64,000 nucleotides of DNA from Terebella lapidaria (lineage: Eukaryota > Annelida > Polychaeta > Terebellida > Terebellidae): assembly GCA_949152475.1 (NCBI GenBank), contig OX424559.1, forward strand, positions 32,469,119 through 32,533,118, in the 5' to 3' direction. The notes below the pieces were generated by a model. It was not told where the DNA came from and did not search any database. It saw only the letters and a list, made by a program, of their open reading frames with translations. Positions 25,195 to 35,711 of this stretch are shown here, piece after piece. Made by a program: the position numbers and the translations under genes. How positions within the stretch are numbered: the stretch's first letter is position 1; every line of letters starts with the position of its first letter.

Positions 25195-25965
25195 TTTTTA
25201 GGTCTTATCGACTTTACAGCTTAGAAATCTATTGTGGCCATATAGGAAATGATATATGCCGAATATTCTGATGACCTTGAATTTGACCTTTGACCTCATT
25301 TTCAAGGTCAGAGCACAAAATCGCTAATACCTTGCTTATTCACTTTACAGCTTGGGAATCAAATGTGGACATATAAGAAATGATATAAGCTGAATATTCT
25401 CATGACCTTGAATGTGACCTTTGACCTTTTTTTCAAAGTCAAAGCACAAAATGGCTAATATCTCACTTATTATCGATTTTACAGCTTAGGAATCAATCGC
25501 GGACAAAAAGGAAATGATATATGTCAAATACTCTGATGACCTTGATATTGACCTTTGACCTAATTTTCAAAGTTAAAGCATAAAATGGTTATTATCTCGC
25601 TTATTATCGACTTTACAGCTTAGAAATCAATTGTGGACATATAGGAAATGATATATGCTGAATAATCTGATTACCTTGAATTTGATCTTTGACCTCATTG
25701 TCAACGTCAGAGCATAAAATGGCTAATATCCCACCTATTATTTACTTTTCAGCTTGGGAATCAATTGTGGACATATAAGAAATAACATATACATTGCACT
25801 GAATATTCTCGTGACTTTGGATATGACCTTTGACCTCATTTTCAAGGTCAGAGCACAAAATGGCGCATATCTCACTTGTTGTCAACTTCACAGCTTACGT
25901 ATGAATTGTGGAAATATAGGAAATGATATATGCTCAATATACTTGTAACCTTGAAGTTACCAGAC
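25195..25965. repeat. Tandem array 1 (about 135-bp units) carrying TGACCTTTGACCT
   Basis: Six units can be recognised by 'GACTTTACAGCTTAGAAATCA', 'GGACATATAGGAAATGATAT', then 'TGACCTTTGACCT', 'TTTCAAGGTCAGAGCACAAA' and 'ATGGCTAATATCTC'. Units start near 25209, 25337, 25475, 25609, 25743 and 25884. Most contain two TGACCT half-sites spaced by one base, the DR1 layout of nuclear-receptor sites. Related arrays lie at 35.1 and 46.8 kb. The array ends next to AGTTACCAGACCATCGGTCC, a diverged copy of a palindromic box also seen at 37.4 and 51.2 kb. Confidence 0.9.
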
Positions 25966-27106
25966 CATCGGTCCGATCACCTATTGGCTAGCCGGTAAGC
26001 TACAGGTCCCTTGGGCCTATGTGTTTTAAATATCGCCTGCACGTACCCAAGTCAGCACAATAAACTTATAAATAAACAATGCCATTGATCTATCGACCCA
26101 TTAACACGATAACAAACAGGCCTATTTTGGTAATAGAAATATTCATAGTCCTTCAAGCCGCAGAAATGTTGTTCTGGAATATGATTTTATGCTTGGTTTT
26201 GCTCTTACACTTGGTTTTGTTTGCTTATTTTGGTGAACAAAAATTCGACGTGTGAAAGACCCGAAATAAATATGGAATACAACATACTGGACAAAGCAGA
26301 GATAGTTTATGTTTGTTTGTGCTTCCTGATTTATGAGAGTTTTGAATGAAGTTCTGCTCAAAATAAGTGAAGGCATATGTTTGTTAGTCACCAGAATCAC
26401 ACCATGATGTCACGTGACTTTCCAGCCCTATAGTTCTGAGGAAATGTATGCACTGAAAATATGACGTTGTTATGCCTGATGAATCAAACCACATGGGTTA
26501 AATTTAGAGACAACGAAAACCAATACCGGATGGAGATTATGATGATGAAGGGGCAAACCAGCTGGGATTCATACCAAAAACACAATTTCATTACCAGGAC
26601 AAAACAAGCACATGATACAAATTCACTGCAAAAAAATGTGATGTACAATATACAAGCAAGTCCATCCAGAGGCTCCTTGTTCTCGTAGGACTATGCAGGT
26701 CGATGAAAGTCTGGCGTATTTTGAAATTGTAAGCCCCATTTGTTATTGCACTACCTAGTAGTTAAAGCCCTCGTCATGCTCCATTACCTCTTGGTATTGG
26801 AGACCGAGGGCAAAGTCCACCATCCCCAAAATAATCCCCCACACAATCACCATAGCTCAAGATGTACTAGTTGTGAAGACGTGATCACAAATGTTTTATA
26901 TAAGAGAGATGTAAGAGAAATGGCTGCATTCATTGCTAAAACAAAAGTCGAAGGGACATCATCCTATTGTGCAAGTGAAATTCACGCTATATTCAAATAT
27001 TTAGGATACAAGTAGATATACAGATAGTACAGATAGTAGATATACATAGTAGGATACAATATATACTCATCCTCTGCTGTGAAAGCTGAATGCAACCAGT
27101 CGTGGA
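25966..27106. other. Repeat edge and possible decayed coding fragment
   Basis: 25966-26000 is the edge of the composite repeat. Around 26470-27015 several short plus-strand frames have less biased composition (for instance one ending 'FIAKTKVEGTSSYCASEIH..FKYLGYK'). They shift frame repeatedly and match no family I recognise. A decayed gene is possible but not shown. Confidence 0.3.
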
Positions 27107-27591
27107 TGATATATGATGGTGCACTTATATGTACCATATGAGGTGGATAAACACAGATATAAGTTTGTCATTTATTTGTCACATTGTGATTGGGTACTTA
27201 TGTACTTGTCATACACCTATTTCACGGGGGTTGTTTCGGATGGCTAAATTGTTTCAATAAGTTTTTGGGCAGTTGTGCCCTAATTCCATCTGGTGTACAG
27301 TAGAAACAACTATAAATACACACTGTCTGCCCCTGATGACGCCAGTGTGGCTTCAGATACAAATGTTTGGTCGGGTTTTGTTTCTATTCCAAAAGTTTTT
27401 GATGTTAGGTTTTTTATTGGCATCATCAAAATTTGGTTATCAGCGGTAATAGGTTGATAAATACATGTAGCCATCTTGACCAAGCATCAAAACAAAACCA
27501 GCCTTGACCTTGGTAGTTACAGATCGTGTGATCACTGACCACTATTCAACATGACATTCATTACCAACAGTGATGCACGGGTGACAATACA
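27107..27591 (-). repeat. 3' LTR of element B (485 bp)
   Basis: The minus strand starts TGTATTGTCACCCGTGCATC and ends CACCATCATATATCA. Its outer 80 bp and inner 115 bp match the 5' copy closely. The middle, about 280 bp including a TATTTATAG element, is absent from that copy. Confidence 0.9.
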
Positions 27592-27600
27592 TAATAATGA

Positions 27601-27610
27601 CATCCCCCTC
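27601..27610 (-). promoter_or_regulatory. Polypurine tract of element B
   Basis: The minus strand reads GAGGGGGATG, ten bases inside the 3' LTR. This is the expected position for plus-strand DNA priming. Confidence 0.65.
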
Positions 27611-28349
27611 TTTTTAACAATGTCCAAAAAAAATTAGAAACATAGCAATCAAAATTTTCACTCAATTACCCACAATGGACACACATTGATAAACATTCGA
27701 ATGTCAATGAAATCATCAAAGTTCTCAGTCCCCAAAAACGAAATGAAGAATCACATGTATGAACGCTTGGTTACTAATATGTTACAAAGTCCTTGCGCAC
27801 AATTGGCTTCACTTGTTGTCCGGATCGAGTCCCGATGAAGGCTTGTTGCCCTGGGGGAGCTAAAACATCTGGGAGAGGATCTGGTACAGTGGGGGTGACA
27901 GGTGGAATCACCACCTTTGGTGTGATTGGATCATTGTCGTCGGGAGGTGGGCTTCGAACTAGCCTAATTTTAGCGTCTCCTCCATTTGACGGTGTTGACC
28001 AGGTATTCTGGGTGTCTCAGCCGCGGACAAGAGATGGCGTCTGTGTACTTCGGAGATCGGAATCATCACTGGTTCGCACGATGTGTGATCGTTGACTGAT
28101 ATTTGGTGTGTTTACCACTGCAGGCTTCCAAATCTTGTTTAGACGGACTCGAACAGTGTCACCAGTTCTGAGTGAGGGTAGTATATGTGCCGTCCGGTTG
28201 TAATACTTTCATTGCTTTGCGTGCTGCTGTTCCCTATTTTTTCTGAATGCTTTTGGTGACTGTATTCTTGGTTTCATACGTGTTGTTGTTACTGGGAGTG
28301 TTGTTCGGCCTCTCCTGTTATTTAACAGTTGCATTGGTGTCAGTTCTCC

Positions 28350-29191
28350 CTACACTGGGGTGTTTCGGTAGTTGAGCAGGGCAAGATATGGATCCTGTCC
28401 GCTAGCTTTGGACTCAGGCAAATTTTTCACGGTTTGTACGGTCCGTTCAGCTAGCAGTTGGACTGTGGGTATACAGGTGAGCTGGTTTGTGCTGGAATCC
28501 CCACTCATTTGCAAACCGCATGAACTCCATCGAGTTGTACTGAGGCCCATTATCCAATCCGTCCTTCACTGGGATGACATGCCTTGCAAAGATGGACTTC
28601 AGGTGTGTAGTCACAGCCGATGCTTTAAAGCTGTGGAGCTGGGCGATTTCTGCATATCAGCTGTAGTAGTCAACGACAAGCACATATGTTCTGCCATTCC
28701 ACTCGAATAAATCCGTTCCAGCGGCCTGCTGAGCAGAGTGACCATTTTCTCAATATCAGAATTGATCCGTGGCCAGAAAATCAGGTATCTCGCACGTTCC
28801 CAGCATTTCTGTACGCCAAAATGTCCCACGTGCAGTTGTCTAACATCTCCTGTTGCAGGCTGCTGGGAATCACTAATTTTTCCCCTCCTTTAAAAATCAA
28901 TCCACTGAATACTGTCATTTCATCCCTGTAATTCCAGTACGGAGTCAATTCTTTATTCAGATGGTTCTTCTGCTCAGGCCAACCAATAAGAATGACTGAT
29001 GACAATTTTCCTAATTCTGGATCTATCCTTGTTTCTTGCCGAATCAGCTCAAGCTTCCCATCGGTGATAGCTTTGTGTTGCAGAACAAGTTCGATGAATT
29101 GCTCTGTACCATCATCTATTGACGTTGTCCGGGTGATTCCTTGGCAGTGCGGCAGCAACAGGAATGCTCTTGCCAGGTCTGTACACCACAT
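28350..29191 (-). pseudogene. pol: Integrase region of element B
   Basis: Pieces in different frames give 'HFGVQKCWERARYLIFWPRINSDIEKMV' (zinc-binding domain with the distal Cys pair lost), a catalytic-core piece matching '..YVLVVDYYS..' in a shifted frame near 28680, and a distal piece ending 'DPYLALLNYRNTPV'. The several frame changes exclude function. Confidence 0.85.
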
Positions 29192-29293
29192 CCAGTTTGT
29201 ATTCTTGAAGCTTGATCCGCATTTTCTGCAGTCGCAGCTGCAATGTAAACAATGGTGTCTTCATAATTGCCTCCAAGGGCTTGGGATCACTCT

Positions 29294-30244
29294 CTACAGT
29301 CTCTGAGTCACGCGCACATATATACTGATGGAACCTGCTGCAACCATGGATGATTGCCAGCGCTTCTTCTCAATTTGTGCGTACCTCTGTTGCACTGGAG
29401 CTGACGCCTTTGACGCGAAGGCAACAGGCTTGACCTCCTGCAACAACACTGCACCCAGTCCCGTTTGGGACACATCGACTTGTAGGGTAACGGGTACATG
29501 TGGGTCATAGTACCGCAGCACTGGACTCGGTATCTGTGTGATATTTGGCTTCACCACCGCGAGTGATCTGCTGTGGTGAGGACTCCAGTTCCAGGCGATA
29601 TCTTGTTTCAGTGAATCTCTCAGCACAGCTGTTTTCTAGGACAAGTTTGGAGCATATTGTACGAGATATGTGAACATACCCAGCATACTCTCCAGTTCCT
29701 TTCAGTTCGTTGGTGGTTTCATGCGTCATACGTCCTCCACTTTAGCAGGATCTGGACGAGTCCCATCAGCACTCAGAATCTGGCCGAAATATTTCACACT
29801 GTTTTGACAGAGCTGTACTTTTGCAAGGTTGAATCTCACGCCTTTGGATTTGGACCATTCTAGCAAGGCCCTCAACCGTCGGTTTTGTTCTTCTTCTGTG
29901 CCGCTGGTCACCAGCACATCGTCCACAATGTTGTAAACACCCTCCAATCCTTCGTGTATTTGCTTTATGCGCTTCTGGAAAACTTCTTGGGCAGATGTGA
30001 TCCCGAACGGCATTCGGGTGTACCGGGAATGTCCAAATGGTGTATTGAACGTTGTTAGCATGGAGGATTCATAATCGAGTTTCACATGCCAGTACCCTGA
30101 CTTAGCATCCAAGACACTGTAGTAGTTCTGGCCTGCTAGTCGACTGGTTATGTCATCAAGTGTTGGCATTTGATAATGCTCCTGCTTGATTGCACGATTC
30201 AGATCCCGGGGATCCAAACAGATCCGGAGCTGTTCATTTTGCAA
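29294..30244 (-). pseudogene. pol: RT and RNase H of element B
   Basis: The RT frame 30244-29726 has 'LRICLDPRDLNRAIKQEHY', 'SVLDAKSGYWHVKLD', 'YTRMPFGITSAQEVFQ' and the catalytic 'YNIVDDVLV'. It stops at 29726. RNase H continues in another frame (29626-29294) with 'LQVDVSQTGLGAVLLQ' and 'RYAQIEKK'. The RT N-terminal segment upstream of 30244 is present but interrupted by stops. Confidence 0.9.
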
Positions 30245-30504
30245 CCACCATTGAGCTCACCCAATCTGATGGCTCATTGACCTTGGCAATGACATCTTGG
30301 CTTGTCATTCTGTCGAGCTCTTGGCGTGCTTTCTCTCGCAAGGCGACTGGGATTTTTGCGAGCAAAGTGTATCACTGGCTTGATCTCTGGATCCACATTG
30401 ATCTTGTAGTGACCATCCAGCTGTCGTACTCATTAACTATCTGTTGTGCTGTTTTCAGTTGTTGGTTTTTGGTCCACTGGCATCACTAGCTTGATTAGTT
30501 CATA

Positions 30505-31251
30505 TCAAGGCATGCTCGTAGGCTCAGCATAGAGCATCATCTTTGTCTTACACACATTAGCAAAGTGATCCTGACCCTGACACTTGAAACAAACTTTTCC
30601 AAGTGCTGGTGTCTGACATGTGCTGTAGTCCTGACATCTCCCCATCCCAGACTTGCGACTTACTTGTGGTCTACGTCCCTGACCTTGACCTTGACTGGGG
30701 TAAGATTGACCATGTGGACGGAGATCATGTTGACGCTGACCTTGTTTTTGCGCATATCTTGGTTCCCTGTGGATAGCATGAACATTCTTCGCGGTGTTCA
30801 TATCCCGCGGTGTTCATTTGTTCTTCTGATACTTCGACACTTCCGGCAACCTCTATTTTTTTCTCAGATTCAAATCTGTGACATACTGGTCAATATTCTC
30901 ACTTCCTGTCTGGACCCGAGAGTTTAATGTATACCTCAGAACAGTGACATTCTTCTGAACAGTGGTCAACTTACCTTGTTCTTCATCTGTCAGTGTCCAG
31001 ATGTTGTAAATATATCTGCCTTTCTGGCCCACATACAACAGGAAATAGCCACATTGTTCTTTTTCAGACTTTCCAGCCAAAGGTCCTTGAGTCATGAGCT
31101 CCATGGTTTGCTTCCAGCGAACCCAATTTTCAGCAATGTTGCCACTGTCAAAATCCATGGGTGGAACATTTATTTTACTTGCCATGGTGGTATTTCTTTC
31201 TTCATTCCCTAACTCAGGTTCATTCTGACACCATGATATATGATGGTGCAC
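30505..31251 (-). pseudogene. gag: Gag of element B with zinc knuckle
   Basis: The N-terminal part (31251-30853) has 'PPMDFDSGNIAENWVRWKQ' and 'SENIDQYVTDLNLR', typical of the capsid region of this group. After a frame break a basic Gln/Arg-rich stretch leads to a Cys/His cluster with CFKCQGQDHFANVC, a C-x2-C-x4-H-x4-C knuckle. Two frames are needed, so it is inactive. Confidence 0.85.
31217..31233 (-). promoter_or_regulatory. Primer-binding site of element B
   Basis: Directly inside the 5' LTR the minus strand reads TGGTGTCAGAATGAACC. The first eleven bases have the form of a site complementary to a tRNA 3' end ending in CCA. I recall similar PBSs in animal gypsy elements assigned to tRNA-Leu; that assignment is from memory. 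Confidence 0.7.
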
Positions 31252-31436
31252 TTATATGTACCATATGAGGTGGATGCACACAGATATAAATTTGTCATTT
31301 ATTTGTCACATGAAGTCATCTTGACCAAGCATCAAAACAAAACCAACCTTGACCTTGCTAGTTACAGATCATGTGATCAAAGATTACTATTCAACATGTC
31401 ATTCATTACCAACAGTGATGCACGGGTGATATTACA
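31234..31436 (-). repeat. 5' LTR of element B, internally deleted (203 bp)
   Basis: Both LTR ends are intact (TGTAATATCACCCG... and ...CACCATCATATATCA) but about 280 bp of the middle is missing relative to the 3' LTR, including the TATA-like element. The two halves join at 'TGTCACATGAAGTCATCTTG' on the plus strand. Confidence 0.88.
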
Positions 31437-32784
31437 TCATATGACAGTGGATATGATTCTAACTTGCATAACTTGAGATAATCACACACGATTTCATGGA
31501 TATTTAAAAAATTGGATAGCTTCCATGCCACGGATATAATTATCAACTTGCAAGGACATTTCTTGTTCCTTTTGCTTAAAGCACACACAATGTGTTGGAT
31601 ATAGCGAAATTGCATATTGCTTCACATTTAACTAATAATGGATATTATAGAGGGATCAAAGCCTGGACTGTTTGAACGACTATTGGGTTGATTTGTTTGC
31701 TCAATTGACCTAACGACTGTCATAGTTGAACAGCTTTTCTGTGAAGCGTACACTTCGGACAAACATTGCCGAGGAATAGTAATCCCCTCGTACAAACAAC
31801 TCAAAGCATCCATCGTCGTAAGGTCATAAAACATGTCGTCAATTACTGATATGTTATACAATAAATAGCGATTTGCTGTAATCGTCGATTTCCAATCCCT
31901 CAACTGGCACGTGTTCGCTCCAATTCCTGGAACATGTTCACGTTCGCGTTATGACAATAAATCTTAAGCCAATTTGGTGTTACATAAATGCCAAGAGAGC
32001 CGTGTAGTTCCACACGTACACGTACACGTATCAAATCTCTTATGTGTGAACGTGGAAGCCTAACATAATTAAATACGTCAAATGTTTCCACGTGTGAATG
32101 TGGTTGAGCTTTTAGCTTTCTACGTGCCAACGTGTTTTTGTAAAAAGGAAATCTCAAATCTTTCCACCCATGTCAATTATGGGCTTCCGTACAACTCAGA
32201 TACATGTTTGCACCAGTAAACAGATGATAAGGCATGAGTCCTGCATATTGAAATCTTGAATGATTGATTACATCTGCAATGTTTCCTCAAGCATGCAGTG
32301 AAGTGGACTGTTATCACGACCACTCTACGCTACTAGACCCCAAAGGCAGTGTTGATCAAAATTGTTAGTCAGATAAAGGTTTGGTGTACATATTTTGATT
32401 AATGGCAGCGGTAGATAATGACAAAAGGTATGACGCAAAGAGCCTGACATGATATTGAGTGAAGAGGTTGTGTCGAGACTTGTTGGGTGATAGTGTAAAC
32501 AATCGATTGGAAGTATATAATGCAGTACCGCGTCGATAATTCTTCTCTCCATAGATTGAGAAGGCGCACTGAATAAACACTAATATGGTTGGTAACTCTA
32601 TAATGTGGAATGTATAAATGGAAAATTACTTAGAGATTAATGATGATATTAAAAGTAATCGAATTTCACATATAGATGTCACAGAGGAAAGCAAACATGA
32701 ATAATTTCACTTCAAATATATATTTCATGATAACGCAGTTTATAGCGTAGCTGGCTTGTGATCATCATAGAAGTTTCGTTGCAG
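31437..32784. other. Intergenic; small CACGT-rich repeat at about 31995-32140
   Basis: The 31995-32140 patch has several CACGTAC, GAACGTGGAAGCC, TTCCACGTGTGAATG and CTTTCTACGTGCC phrases. They belong to the same family as 39.79-39.98 kb. The final part is upstream of the IRG gene, ending in a 3' splice acceptor (GTTTCGTTGCAG). Confidence 0.55.
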
Positions 32785-32787
32785 GCA

Positions 32788-33134
32788 ATGTCGTTCAAGG
32801 ATTTAGCACGTGCCCATGGCCTGAAGGACAAGACAATTTCGTCCTTGATCGAGGAGGACTATGACTCCATGGAGGCTCTTCTCGACATTACCAAGGCCGA
32901 CATGGAACACATGAAGATCACCCTCGGCCAGCAGAAATTCCTCAGAAAGTGGATTAAGGAGATGACGCAGAATGACGAGACACACTTGCAGGAGTCCATG
33001 AGCAGAGTCACCGAAGACGCCGGAATCTGTGGGACACCGACCACTGAGACGCAGGAGTCCGATGGTAGCAAGACAATTGATTGTAAAATGTTGCTTCAGT
33101 AACAGCTCAAGATTGCAACTAAATGACACATTTG

Positions 33135-33174
<40 letters not shown>

Positions 33175-34387
33175 AATTACCTTCTCTTATACAACAGGAA
33201 TTGAAACAGAAACATCCCAAAGCAGCAAGCATGCCGCTTCATATGAGAGCTGTGAAAAGTTACTAGGCCTGTCAGGAGATGCCGAAATAGAGATTGACGA
33301 ATACATCAAAGAGCATGGTGTCAGAAACGCGCAAAAGATCCTGAAAAGGCTACTGAACAAGCACCAGTCAACCGAAATCAGCGTGGCAGTCACTGGGCAA
33401 TCTGGTGCTGGCAAGTCCTCCTTCATCAACTGTGCGCGGAACCTGACTGGTGATGACGAGGGGGCAGCTGCAGTGGGTGTCAAAGAGACAACAATGCAAC
33501 CCAAGGCACATCCAGATCCCCAAAATCCCAACATCGTGTTTTGGGACCTTCCTGGTATCGGTTCTGCGAATTTCCCCAGAGATGATTACCTAAAATTGGT
33601 GAGCTTCGAAAAGTATGATTTCTTCCTGATTCTCTCCAGTGAGAGGTTTAAACAGGATGACATGTACTTGACCGAGTGCGTCCACGACATGAAAAAAAAA
33701 TTCTACTTCTTGCGCACCAAGATCGACGACGCCGTGAGAAGTGACAAACGAAATCATCCCAAAACGCATGACCCTAAGCAGGTGATGATGCAGATCCGTG
33801 ATGACTGTGTGAAAAACCTGGAAAAAGGGAAACTACCCACTGACAGCATATTCCTCGTTAGTAACTTTCTAGAGGACAGAGCTGAGTACGACTTCTCAAG
33901 ACTGATGGAGACCATCGTCCGGAACGCTCCCGCACACAAACGGCTGTCTCTCATTTTCTCCCTGGCTGCATGCTCAGAGGAAATTATCGCCGAAAAGAAA
34001 GCCGACCTTAAGGAGAGGATCAAGGTAGTTGCTCGCATGGCTTCCACAGATGAGGTCTTAGCACAATCCAGTCAGGATCGAGTCCTCGACGAGGTCAACT
34101 TCTATAAGGAGCAGTTTGGTCTGAGAGAGGAAAATGCGATGAAGATGGGTGTTAAACATGACACTCTGACGAAGAAAACCCGAGAGCTCTTTGGGGTACC
34201 TGGAACAGCACTTCTCACAGCTCTTCGAGGAATCCTTACTGTCATTCATGTACCAGTGATAGGTGTTGCCTGCGTAATTGGAATCCGGAAGAAGATCGAA
34301 ATTGAAATCACAAAAATCTTAAACAAGGAACTTGACGGATGCGCAGAAGCAGCACTCGAGATTCTGAGAGCTGGGCTAAGCAAATAA
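32788..34387 (+). CDS. SAM-domain immunity-related GTPase (IRG-like)
   Basis: Exon 1 (acceptor at 32784, ATG 32788, to 33064) encodes a SAM-like helical domain ('FKDLARAHGLKDKTISSLIEE', 'LLDITKADMEHMKI', 'QQKFLRKWIKEM'). A 133-bp intron (GT at 33065, AG at 33196-33197) joins in matching phase 1 to exon 2 (33198-34387), which encodes an IRG GTPase. It has helix 'AEIEIDEYIKEHGVRNAQ', P-loop GQSGAGKSSFIN, switch II 'WDLPGIG', G4 'TKID', and a C-terminal helical region with a hydrophobic segment ('ALLTALRGILTVIHVPVIG'). There are about 490 residues and no frame break. IRGs of vertebrates act on pathogen vacuoles and membranes. The role here is inferred. An alternative is separate SAM and IRG transcripts, but the phase fit favours one gene. 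The 5' acceptor implies an upstream non-coding exon. Confidence 0.85.
33138..33168. repeat. (TA)n microsatellite in the IRG intron
   Basis: About fifteen TA units occupy the middle of the 133-bp intron. Confidence 0.95.
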
Positions 34388-35087
34388 GTATTTATTATTA
34401 CAGAGTGAGTGACACCAGGGGTCACAGAATTCAAACAACACGATTTTTACGTTACCGAAAGTTGTGTTGAAAATTTTTAGGTTTTGGGTGGTCCGTCTAA
34501 CCGTCCGTCCGTCCATCGTCGTAGTCGTAGTGTACATTTTTTAGTTTTCTTTAGTTATTCGTGCATCGTCTGTTCGGGTCTGTAGTAATTTTTTCACATG
34601 ATGATTTCTATGTCATTTTGTCAGAACATGTCTGACAAAATATCTACTAGTATTTTTATATTTTTCAATGGGTTGATGAAAAACATTTTTTTCGTCCGAA
34701 TGCCATTGTAAACTCTTTTGAACTTCCTTTTGAGCGCTGTACGGCGAAAATTCCTATAGCACTAAAAGATAGAGCTTAAATAATGACACTTTCAAATTCG
34801 ACATATATGATGGCATTGACTTTGGATTGGACCTTCAATGATTTTGTACTTGTTCTGTGGCCTAATATAAAATACTGCAAATAAAAGTTACACTTATGGA
34901 ATTTGGCACATACATAGAAATCAACAAGTTGATAAACTTCAGGTATAGGGCCACCTGAAAATAACATATCCATAGCAACGGTGGTGAGGAGACATATTTT
35001 ACATAACGACGACCATAAATTTAAATGCTTTATGTTAAATGACCCTATGCTTTATATTGGGACATATTATTCTTAACATATCACTTA
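34388..35087. other. 3' flank of the IRG gene and repeat edge
   Basis: No gene. 34485-34535 has GTCCGTCTAACCGTCCGTCCGTCC, part of the same composite repeat family as 37.4 and 51.1 kb. The family phrase 'CCTATGCTTTATATTGGGACA' occurs at 35044. Confidence 0.55.
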
Positions 35088-35518
35088 ATATTGAGATTAA
35101 AGATAAGGAATTAATTATAGACATATAGGAAATGATATAAGCCGAATATTCTTATGACCTTTAACTTGACCTTTGATCGAATTTTCAAGATCACAGAACA
35201 AAATGGCTAATATATCACTTATTATCTACTTCACAGCTTAAAAAACAATTGTGAAAATATAGGAAATGATCTATGCTGAGTATTGTCATGACTTGAATTT
35301 GACCTCATTTTCAATGCCAAATTACGAAATGGGTATTATCTCGCTTATCGTCGACTTTACAGATAAGAATCAGGTGTGCACATATAGGAAACAATATATA
35401 CTGAATATTCTGAACACCTTGAATTTGACCTTGACTCCGTTTTTAAGATCAAAGCACAACATGGCTATTATCTTGCTTATTATCGGCTTCACAGATTAGG
35501 AACCATACGTGCACATAC
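35088..35518. repeat. Tandem array 2, same family as 25.2 kb
   Basis: Three to four diverged units of the DR1-bearing repeat. The DR1 motif is weaker here (TGACCTTTGATCG, TTGACCTCATTTTCAATG, TTTGACCTTGACTCC). The array stops at about 35518 where unrelated sequence beginning ACTACAGACCAGGGGTGGC starts. Confidence 0.85.
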
Positions 35519-35711
35519 AGGAACTACAGACCAGGGGTGGCATGTTCGAAATGATCGCAAAATAATTGAGTTGCGAACACTTTGCGACGGCGCAAACCAA
35601 AATTTGCGATGTACCTGCGTGGTATGTTCGAAGTCATTGCAAGCGTTACGCAGAAAGTCCCGTTTGCGATGAGCACGTGCTGCTCTTCGCAAAATCTTTC
35701 AAATCATCAAG

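Larger units (their letters stand above)
27107..31436 (-). mobile_element. Ty3/gypsy LTR retrotransposon B (Mag-like), complete outline but decayed
   Basis: On the minus strand the order is 5' LTR (31436-31234), PBS, gag with a zinc knuckle, RT, RNase H, integrase, polypurine tract and 3' LTR (27591-27107). Protease sequence is not recognisable between the gag knuckle and RT, so a deletion there is likely. Coding frames are broken many times. The gag zinc-knuckle layout and the 'IVDDVLV' RT active site fit the Mag/Steamer-type branch rather than element A. No matching target-site duplication is evident (GTGGA on the left, TCATA on the right). Confidence 0.9.

Noticed and set aside
25195-25965. 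CRISPR-like array
   Set aside because: Units are diverged along their whole length with no short conserved repeat plus unique spacers, and the DNA is animal nuclear DNA.
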